From positions 1-50,081 of the forward strand of contig QCIS01000012.1 in assembly GCA_003216535.1 (NCBI GenBank): DNA of 50,081 nt, in the 5' to 3' direction. Made by a program: the position numbers and the translations under genes. Of the stretch, positions 44,742 through 50,081 are shown in pieces. Under the pieces are notes generated by a model, which ran no database searches, had not been told where the DNA came from, and worked only from the letters and a program-made list of their open reading frames with translations. This DNA is from Prochlorococcus sp. AG-402-N08 (lineage in GTDB: Bacteria > Cyanobacteriota > Cyanobacteriia > PCC-6307 > Cyanobiaceae). Positions within the stretch are counted from its first letter, which is position 1. Each line of letters opens with the position of its first letter.

Positions 44742-45506
44742 TTGGTGAATTATCTTGAGGGTGTTTATTGGGATTTAGATGGTACCATTGCAAATACTGA
44801 ATTAGAGGCTCATTTACCTGCTTTTAATATTGCCTTCAAAGATCTTGGTATTAATTGGAATTGGGACACTGATAAATATATAAAGCTTTTGCAGATAAAT
44901 GGGGGCAAAAATAGGATTTCTTACTACGCTAAATCAAATAATTTTGATTTCTCAGAAGATTTAATTCTCAAAATTCATAAAAAAAAACAGTTTCATTATT
45001 TTGAAATTATAAAAAAAAATTATGTTAACTTCAAAACTGGTGTTTTTAGATTAATAAATGAATTACATAGAAAAAAAGTAAGACAATTTATTGTTACTTC
45101 AAGTTCAAGAAATCAAGTTGATCTACTTCTCGAATATTTATTTAATGGCTTCAATCCCTTTGAGTTCATTATTTCAAGTGAGGATGTTGAATTTAAAAAA
45201 CCAAATCCATTACCTTATTTAAAGGCAATTAAATTAAGTGGAATAGATAAAAATAACTCAATAGTTTTCGAAGACTCCAATCCAGGGTTGAAATCCTCCT
45301 TAGCAGCTAATTTACCGACAATCTTTGTTCCTTCAAATATTCCAATTGTTCTTGAGAAAAACATTAAATTAGATTGTATTTTAGACAGTCTTGGTGATGA
45401 GAATAATGTGGCAAATGTAATTAAAGGCCCTAAACTAAAAAAATCATATGTTGACTATTGCTTTCTATGTGATTATTTAATGTCTTTTAATAATGCAAAA
45501 AACTAA
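44742..45506 (+). CDS. HAD-superfamily hydrolase (CbbY/Gph-like phosphatase)
   Basis: About 254 aa. Motif I WDLDGTIANTE (catalytic Asp, residues about 10-20), motif II in FIVTSSSRNQ, motif III KKPNPLPYLKA, and motif IV VFEDSNPGL. This is the beta-phosphoglucomutase/CbbY/Gph branch of HAD phosphatases, acting on small phosphosugars. The frame runs back to 44706 inside the Psb30-like gene, so I begin at TTG 44742 (GTG 44745 is equal), which gives the expected N-terminus and clears the upstream gene by 10 bases. Ends by overlapping ycf20 by 14 bases. Confidence 0.85.
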   Translation: MVNYLEGVYWDLDGTIANTELEAHLPAFNIAFKDLGINWNWDTDKYIKLLQINGGKNRISYYAKSNNFDFSEDLILKIHKKKQFHYFEIIKKNYVNFKTGVFRLINELHRKKVRQFIVTSSSRNQVDLLLEYLFNGFNPFEFIISSEDVEFKKPNPLPYLKAIKLSGIDKNNSIVFEDSNPGLKSSLAANLPTIFVPSNIPIVLEKNIKLDCILDSLGDENNVANVIKGPKLKKSYVDYCFLCDYLMSFNNAKN

Positions 45507-45819
45507 TTTTTCAAGAATTACATACCAGTTAAATAATTTATTTTTTGGGTTTCTAAGTGATACCTGGAGGGCAAAATCTATAGGTTTAATTTCTGTTTTG
45601 ACAGGTTATTTTTTGTTTGCGAATTTTCTTACAAAATTTATATCTGAAGGTAAAAATGAGTTAATCATGGTTCCAATAATTATCGTTTTTATTGAAATCA
45701 TTATAAGAATTAAACCTTCCTCAAGTTCAAAATTTTATTATCTATGGTCCGTAGTTGATAAATTAAGAATTGGTGCAATTTATGCCATTATACTTGAGGC
45801 ATTTAAATTAGGATCTTAA
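45493..45819 (+). CDS. ycf20: Ycf20-like protein (DUF565)
   Basis: 108 aa with TRLNNLxxx-like start (RITYQLNNLFFGFLSDTWRA, 8-27), two TM helices (about 29-46 and 57-72), and a C-terminal LWSVVDKLRIGAIYAIILEAFKLGS. That ending is the strong hallmark of Ycf20, a plastid/cyanobacterial membrane protein linked to non-photochemical quenching in algae. ATG at 45493 overlaps the HAD gene by 14 bases. Convergent with rpmF three bases downstream. Confidence 0.8.
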   Translation: MQKTNFSRITYQLNNLFFGFLSDTWRAKSIGLISVLTGYFLFANFLTKFISEGKNELIMVPIIIVFIEIIIRIKPSSSSKFYYLWSVVDKLRIGAIYAIILEAFKLGS

Positions 45820-45822
45820 AAG

Positions 45823-45993
45823 CTATTCATCATCATCTTCTTCAATAGGGTAAACAAATCCTTGAGCTTTCCCAGTTAAAACTGATTTACCTAAAGAAAT
45901 AGCTTTTTGAGCTGCTATTGCAGCTTTCCCTTTCCAGACAGCATGCCTTTGGTTCCTTTTGCTCTTTGATTTTTTCTTCTTTGGTACAGCCAT
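45823..45993 (-). CDS. rpmF: 50S ribosomal protein L32
   Basis: 56 aa: [20 protein letters not shown], then [21 protein letters not shown] and an acidic end (EEDDDE). The MAVPKKKxSxxKRxxRxxxW start is the L32 signature. The zinc-binding cysteines seen in some L32 are absent, as is usual for cyanobacterial copies. Convergent with ycf20, divergent from the FtsH-like gene. Confidence 0.95.
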   Translation of the reverse strand: MAVPKKKKSKSKRNQRHAVWKGKAAIAAQKAISLGKSVLTGKAQGFVYPIEEDDDE

Positions 45994-46124
45994 TCTGTTT
46001 CTTTATTTCCTTATATTAATATAACCTTTAACTGGTTATCTCCAAAACTTTTGAGTATATTTTGTTTATATACGTCAATTTTTAAAATAAGCATATATGC
46101 TTTATTAATCACTTATAAAGATTA

Positions 46125-47879
46125 GTGTTTAGATCAAAATTCTCATATTCAAATTCAAAATCAAGTTATTCGGATCTTCTAGTAGATATAGAGACTGGGA
46201 AAATTGAATCAATTTTTTTCTATCCTAGACAGAGAGAAATTGATGTTCTATATAAAAATGGCGATAAATTTAAAATACCTATCCTTTACAACGATCAATT
46301 AATCCTTGAAAAGGCTACTGAAAATAAAGTGAATCTTACTATTAACAATAGTAGAAAAGAAGCCTCAGCTGCTAATTCATTTGCTTCAATAAGTCTTTTC
46401 CTGATTTTTATATTAGCTATAGTCTTAATCTTGAGGAGTACTTCAAAATTGGCTTCTAGAGCCTTTGGGTTTACCAAAAATCAAGCTAAATTTGTAACTA
46501 TTGATGATGTAGAAACGAGATTCGATGATGTAGCAGGTGTTCCTGAAGCCGCTGAGGAATTAAAAGAGGTAATAACTTTTTTAAAAGAACCAAAAAAATT
46601 TGAAAATCTTGGAGCAAAAGTTCCTAAAGGAGTTCTTTTAATTGGCCCTCCAGGAACAGGTAAAACATTATTGGCTAAAGCAATTGCCGGTGAATCAGGA
46701 GTGCCTTTCCTCTCTATATCGGCATCAGAGTTTGTAGAACTTTTTGTTGGTGTTGGTGCAAGCCGAGTGCGCGATCTATTTTCTAAGGCTAAGGAAAAAT
46801 CTCCTTGTATAATTTTTATTGATGAAATTGATTCTATTGGTAGGCAAAGAGGTTCTGGGATCGGAGGTGGAAATGATGAAAGAGAACAAACCCTTAATCA
46901 GCTTCTAACTGAATTAGATGGGTTCGCTGATAATTCCGGAATTATTGTTTTAGCAGCAACAAATAGACCAGATATTTTGGATGCAGCGTTATTAAGACCA
47001 GGAAGATTTGATAGGAAAATAGAAGTAATGCTTCCAGATTTAGATGGAAGAAAAAAAATTCTTTCAGTTCATTCACTTTCAAAACCACTTTCAAGCGAAG
47101 TTGACTTAGGATATTGGGCTTCTAGAACAGTTGGATTTTCAGGGGCCGATCTTGCAAATTTAATGAACGAAAGTGCTATTCACTGTGCAAGATATGAATC
47201 AAAATTAATCAATGATCTTCATATTGAAAATGCACTGGATAAAATTACCATTGGCCTGAGAAGTTCATTGATAACTTCCGCAAATATGAAGAAAATTATT
47301 GCTTATAACGAAGTAGGTCGAGCTATAGTATCTGCTGTGAGAAATGGAATTGAATCAGTTGATAAGATTACTATTTTACCTAGATCTGGATCTCTAGGAG
47401 GATATACAAAAATATGCCCAGACGAAGATGTAATTTCTAGTGGCTTGATTTCAAAAAAATTATTATTTTCAAAAATTGAAATTGCTTTAGCTGGTAGAGC
47501 AGCAGAAACGGTAGTTTTTGGTGAAAGTGAAATTACACAATGCTCCATAAATGATATATCTTATGCGACAAACATCGTAAGAGAAATGGTTACAAAATAC
47601 GGATTTTCAATTATAGGACCAATTTCAATGGAATCTGATAATAATGAAATGTTTTTGGGAGATGGATTATTTAGAAGAAAGCCTCTCTTAGCAGAAAATA
47701 CTAGTTCTAGAATAGATAATGAAATCATAAAGATTTCAAAAATTTCATTAAATAATTCAATTAATATATTGAAAAAGAATAGAGTTTTATTAGATAAATT
47801 AGTTGATATACTTTTAAATCAAGAATCTATAGATAAAAAAGTTTTTAAATTAACAACTTCTAAATTGTTGAAAGTTTGA
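46125..47879 (+). CDS. FtsH-like AAA ATPase with destroyed protease motif
   Basis: 584 aa. A lumenal-type N-domain ([13 protein letters not shown]...[11 protein letters not shown], 15-50), one TM helix (about 87-104), and an intact AAA module: Walker A GPPGTGKT (174-181), Walker B IIFIDEID (229-236), SRH from ATNRPDIL to GRFDR (278-297). In the peptidase part the zinc motif HExGH reads NEVGR (395-399), so both histidine ligands are lost; the third ligand region SINDI (474-478) is retained. GTG 46125 is the earliest start; a stop lies two codons before it, so the normal first TM helix is missing. Likely a regulatory, unfolding-only partner of active FtsH, similar in logic to plant FtsHi. Confidence 0.85.
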   Translation: MFRSKFSYSNSKSSYSDLLVDIETGKIESIFFYPRQREIDVLYKNGDKFKIPILYNDQLILEKATENKVNLTINNSRKEASAANSFASISLFLIFILAIVLILRSTSKLASRAFGFTKNQAKFVTIDDVETRFDDVAGVPEAAEELKEVITFLKEPKKFENLGAKVPKGVLLIGPPGTGKTLLAKAIAGESGVPFLSISASEFVELFVGVGASRVRDLFSKAKEKSPCIIFIDEIDSIGRQRGSGIGGGNDEREQTLNQLLTELDGFADNSGIIVLAATNRPDILDAALLRPGRFDRKIEVMLPDLDGRKKILSVHSLSKPLSSEVDLGYWASRTVGFSGADLANLMNESAIHCARYESKLINDLHIENALDKITIGLRSSLITSANMKKIIAYNEVGRAIVSAVRNGIESVDKITILPRSGSLGGYTKICPDEDVISSGLISKKLLFSKIEIALAGRAAETVVFGESEITQCSINDISYATNIVREMVTKYGFSIIGPISMESDNNEMFLGDGLFRRKPLLAENTSSRIDNEIIKISKISLNNSINILKKNRVLLDKLVDILLNQESIDKKVFKLTTSKLLKV

Positions 47880-47916
47880 TTTAATTGTTTTAAATTAAAA
47901 AAAATATAATATTTTC

Positions 47917-48669
47917 TTGATAATTAAAAACAATACAACGAAGTTATTAGTTACACTTTCATTCTTACTTATTCTTCCAATTGTACAAAAACAATGGTTT
48001 AATTTGTATTTATTCAATATTAATAATATTACCTTTTATTCAATTATTTACTATTTGAGCGGTACGATATGCCCATCTTTGGTAAGTTTAAACTCATTAA
48101 AAAACTATACATACTATAGTTTTAATAAGAACTCAATTGATAGTAAAAATTTAATTAAAGGGAAAGGATTATTATTCTTAGTAGCAATAAATTTGATATT
48201 TCTCTCGTACTTTATAGCTGATTATATATATATAAATTTTGATCTTATATTTAATTTATTTCTTGAAGGATTTGATTTAACAAAACCGGATATATTTCAG
48301 TTTAGTTTATTTATATTTTTCATTTCTATTTTATCTATTTTTAAGAAATCTAGGCTTTTATTAAAAAAATTAATATTGGTAAATTTTATTTTGATTTCTT
48401 TTTACCTCTGGCATCTTCAAATTAATAATATTAATGTTGATGATCAGTTTTATATTTATAGATATTTTGGTTTAAATGACTTAAATTTAATTAATATTTT
48501 TATCTTAATCGCTATAGAAATTTCTTATTTTACTTGGTCTTTTTTATCATATAAAACTAATTTAAGCGATTGGATCGTACGCATACCTCAAAAAAGAGAT
48601 GTTTTCCCCCTTTTGAATATGTTTATTTTTTATTTTTTTATAATTATTTACTACTCTATACTTACTTAA
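47917..48669 (+). CDS. Unknown polytopic membrane protein, 250 aa
   Basis: Seven or so hydrophobic segments spread over the whole length: 9-25, 37-52, 76-93, about 104-115, 125-140, about 148-165, 194-212 and 230-247. Charged loops are short (NKNSIDSKNLIKGKG; RIPQKRDVFP). No motif identifies a transporter family. The start is TTG 47917; no ATG fits. It follows the FtsH-like gene by 37 bases on the same strand and could share its transcript. Convergent with the peroxiredoxin gene. Confidence 0.55.
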   Translation: MIIKNNTTKLLVTLSFLLILPIVQKQWFNLYLFNINNITFYSIIYYLSGTICPSLVSLNSLKNYTYYSFNKNSIDSKNLIKGKGLLFLVAINLIFLSYFIADYIYINFDLIFNLFLEGFDLTKPDIFQFSLFIFFISILSIFKKSRLLLKKLILVNFILISFYLWHLQINNINVDDQFYIYRYFGLNDLNLINIFILIAIEISYFTWSFLSYKTNLSDWIVRIPQKRDVFPLLNMFIFYFFIIIYYSILT

Positions 48670-48684
48670 ATATTTCTAATGTTT

Positions 48685-49269
48685 CTATAGCGCAGAAAAA
48701 TATTCCTTACTACCTTTGGGGTCTTCTAACATTGTTTTCTCCCCAGGGGTCCAGTTTGCTGGACAAACTTCGTCTGGATTTGCCGCAACGTATTGATAAC
48801 CTTGAAGAATCCTTAGTGTTTCATCAACATTTCTGCCTACAGGAGCCTTGTTAACAGTCGTATGCATAACAACTCCTTCGGGATTGATAAGAAATAAACC
48901 TCTATCTGCCTCACCGTCATCATTAAGAACATTGTAAGCTTGGCAAATTTCTCTTTTTAAGTCAGAAACTAACGGATAATTGATATCACCTATTCCACCT
49001 TCATTTCTTGGAGTTTGTATCCAAGCTAAATGACAGTGTTTGCTATCAACTGATACTCCAAGTATTTCAGTGTTAAGTGCTGAGAAATCTTGATATCTAT
49101 CACTAAATGCAGTGATTTCAGTTGGACATACAAATGTAAAATCTAGTGGATAAAAGAATAAAACAACCCATTTGCCTCTTAGACCAGAAAGTGTAATCTC
49201 CTTAAACTCTTGATCATATACTGCTGTAGCACTAAAGTCTGGTGCTTCTTGGCCAACTCTTAAGCTCAT
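48685..49269 (-). CDS. 2-Cys peroxiredoxin
   Basis: 194 aa. Peroxidatic cysteine C48 in FTFVCPTEI and resolving cysteine C169 in DEVCPANW, typical of AhpC/Prx1-type peroxiredoxins with the YF motif near the end (EYFSAL). GGIGDIN and the YF tail make it sensitive to overoxidation. It reduces H2O2 and alkyl peroxides with thioredoxin electrons. A 13-base palindrome (49302-49314) sits 33 bases before its ATG and may be an operator. Confidence 0.96.
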   Translation of the reverse strand: MSLRVGQEAPDFSATAVYDQEFKEITLSGLRGKWVVLFFYPLDFTFVCPTEITAFSDRYQDFSALNTEILGVSVDSKHCHLAWIQTPRNEGGIGDINYPLVSDLKREICQAYNVLNDDGEADRGLFLINPEGVVMHTTVNKAPVGRNVDETLRILQGYQYVAANPDEVCPANWTPGEKTMLEDPKGSKEYFSAL

Positions 49270-49301
49270 GAATAAATTTGTCCTTATTTAAATTTTTATA
49301 T

Positions 49302-49314
49302 GGTCATAATGACC
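49302..49314. promoter_or_regulatory. Palindrome upstream of the peroxiredoxin gene
   Basis: GGTCAT-A-ATGACC is a perfect 13-base palindrome, 33 bases from the ATG of the peroxiredoxin gene (minus strand). It is more GC-rich than the spacer around it. Possible operator; I cannot assign a regulator (not a clear NtcA, Fur, PerR or CRP site). Confidence 0.4.
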
Positions 49315-49369
49315 GTAATACATATTATAATTTTATTAATAATAAATTAGCAAGTTTTTTTTTAATTCA

Positions 49370-49495
49370 ATGAAATGGCATTATCCTTTTACTAGGAAGT
49401 TTACAATTTTGAATCATAATAAACTTTTAAAAAATCTCAAAAAGGAGTTAATTAAATATCCCATTAACAGGCTTGATAATAAAAATTCGAATTAA
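49370..49495 (+). CDS. Small basic hypothetical protein, 41 aa
   Basis: ATG 49370: MKWHYPFTRKFTILNHNKLL, then KNLKKELIKYPINRLDNKNSN. Basic (Lys/Arg-rich), no TM segment, clean start and stop. Divergent from the peroxiredoxin gene. No family recognised, but the ORF has coding-like composition rather than random AT sequence. Confidence 0.4.
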   Translation: MKWHYPFTRKFTILNHNKLLKNLKKELIKYPINRLDNKNSN

Positions 49496-49570
49496 AAGAA
49501 TTTTTTTTTATTTAAGATTTCTTTAAATTCAACTCTATATAATTAATACTATCCTTTTAATATTTAATAA

Positions 49571-49729
49571 ATGGCAAAATATATTGAAAGACTAAAGAAT
49601 AAAATTAAAATTAAAAAATTCGATTCTAATCAGCCAATTGGCGCTTGGATTTTCGTTGTTATACTAAATATAGTAGGATTTGCGGGTTATTTTTATTTAA
49701 AGGTAAATAATATACAACTAGGTAATTAA
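49571..49729 (+). CDS. Small single-pass membrane protein, 52 aa
   Basis: ATG 49571: a basic N-terminus (MAKYIERLKNKIKIKKFDSN) followed by one TM helix (about 23-43, PIGAWIFVVILNIVGFAGYF) and a short polar end. Positive-inside charge places the N-terminus in the cytoplasm. No family recognised; typical of small thylakoid or plasma-membrane proteins. Convergent with the 73 aa gene, 4 bases apart. Confidence 0.5.
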   Translation: MAKYIERLKNKIKIKKFDSNQPIGAWIFVVILNIVGFAGYFYLKVNNIQLGN

Positions 49730-49733
49730 AAAC

Positions 49734-49955
49734 TTACCTTATTTCCTTTTTAATTGAGCGACAAAAATTTTTTAGTCTTTCATTTCTAGTTAAGTCAGGT
49801 AAAGTCCATATAGATTCTGTTTCAGGTATTGGATCTTTGCTCCATTCTTTAAATTCTTCCATTATCGAGGCATTATTCAATTTAGATACCAACTTTTTTC
49901 GTTTTACTAAATATTTTCTAATTACTGATAGATTTTCCTCAATATATTCCCTCAT
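49734..49955 (-). CDS. Hypothetical 73 aa protein
   Basis: A soluble, charged protein: MREYIEENLSVIRKYLVKRK, then KLVSKLNNASIMEEFKEWSKDPI and ESIWTLPDLTRNERLKNFCRS. No TM segment or signal peptide. The clean ATG and the balanced charge pattern favour a real small protein. Family not recognised. Confidence 0.5.
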   Translation of the reverse strand: MREYIEENLSVIRKYLVKRKKLVSKLNNASIMEEFKEWSKDPIPETESIWTLPDLTRNERLKNFCRSIKKEIR

Positions 49956-50018
49956 AATAAATACTTAATCTTATATTAATTTACCATCTTGCTAGTTATG
50001 TTTTATAGAAAGAAATAA

Positions 50019-50081
50019 TTAGACGTTTTGTACTGCTTGAAAAAGTCCAAATGAATAACCGCCTATTAGAATCCAGCCAAG
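50019..50081 (-). CDS. C-terminal end of a minus-strand protein, cut by the window edge
   Basis: The frame is open from the window end to TAA (50019-50021) and encodes LGWILIGGYSFGLFQAVQNV. The hydrophobic, glycine-rich stretch suggests the last membrane segment of an integral membrane protein. Too short to name. Confidence 0.4.
   Translation of the reverse strand, partial: LGWILIGGYSFGLFQAVQNV

Overview
The window looks like chromosomal DNA of a marine picocyanobacterium, most likely high-light-adapted Prochlorococcus. The evidence is very AT-rich DNA, tightly packed genes with 1 to 4 nt stop/start overlaps, AT-rich spacers, oxygenic-phototroph genes (chlH, acsF, a small photosystem II peptide), plastid-type families (Ycf20, Ycf36) and many families largely confined to cyanobacteria (DUF2862, DUF2949, DUF2996, DUF3038, DUF3318, DUF4335). 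I see no integrase, insertion sequence, prophage or CRISPR array, and no patch of clearly foreign base composition.

Layout. 1-4.8 kb: the 3' end of an MTHFR-like gene, a renalase-like FAD oxidoreductase, a uridine-kinase-like P-loop protein, a lysine-rich helix-hairpin-helix protein, ribosomal protein S21, and a minus-strand operon of a 61 aa protein, a phosphoribosyltransferase and a nucleoside 2-deoxyribosyltransferase-like protein. 4.8-8.6 kb: small unknown membrane or secreted proteins, a lone HNH endonuclease, a TauE-like permease, and a gene-poor stretch holding a probable minus-strand small RNA. 8.6-11.6 kb: a three-gene ABC-2 exporter operon and a DUF2862 protein. 12-15 kb: initiator tRNA, then a minus-strand operon DUF3318-rsfS-ycf36-asparaginase II-like, divergent from carB. 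15-26 kb: carB, an MsbA-like ABC exporter, an S4 protein, tpiA-folP and chlH. 26-30.6 kb: dapB, a UbiH-like flavoprotein and the DUF2949-DUF3038-DUF4335 group. 30.6-40.7 kb: mfd, a TerC protein, and the run acsF-tldD-tldE-fmt. 40.7-46 kb: DUF2996, a membrane protein, an RNB-family protein, paired half-size GDT1 transporters, a YkgJ-type Cys-cluster protein, a Psb30-like peptide, a HAD phosphatase, Ycf20 and L32. 46-50 kb: an FtsH-like protein, an unknown membrane protein, 2-Cys peroxiredoxin and small unknown proteins.

Most of this is ordinary core genome: chlorophyll synthesis (ChlH, AcsF), one-carbon and nucleotide metabolism (FolP, CarB, Fmt), translation and DNA repair. The most unusual signals are two apparent pseudoenzymes about 2.6 kb apart. 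One is an FtsH with an intact AAA ATPase, a destroyed zinc-protease motif and no first membrane helix. The other is an RNB-family exoribonuclease homologue without the catalytic aspartate cluster. Also notable are the structured minus-strand RNA near 7.8 kb and a DUF3038 gene with no standard start codon. All calls come from reading the sequence; no database search was possible.
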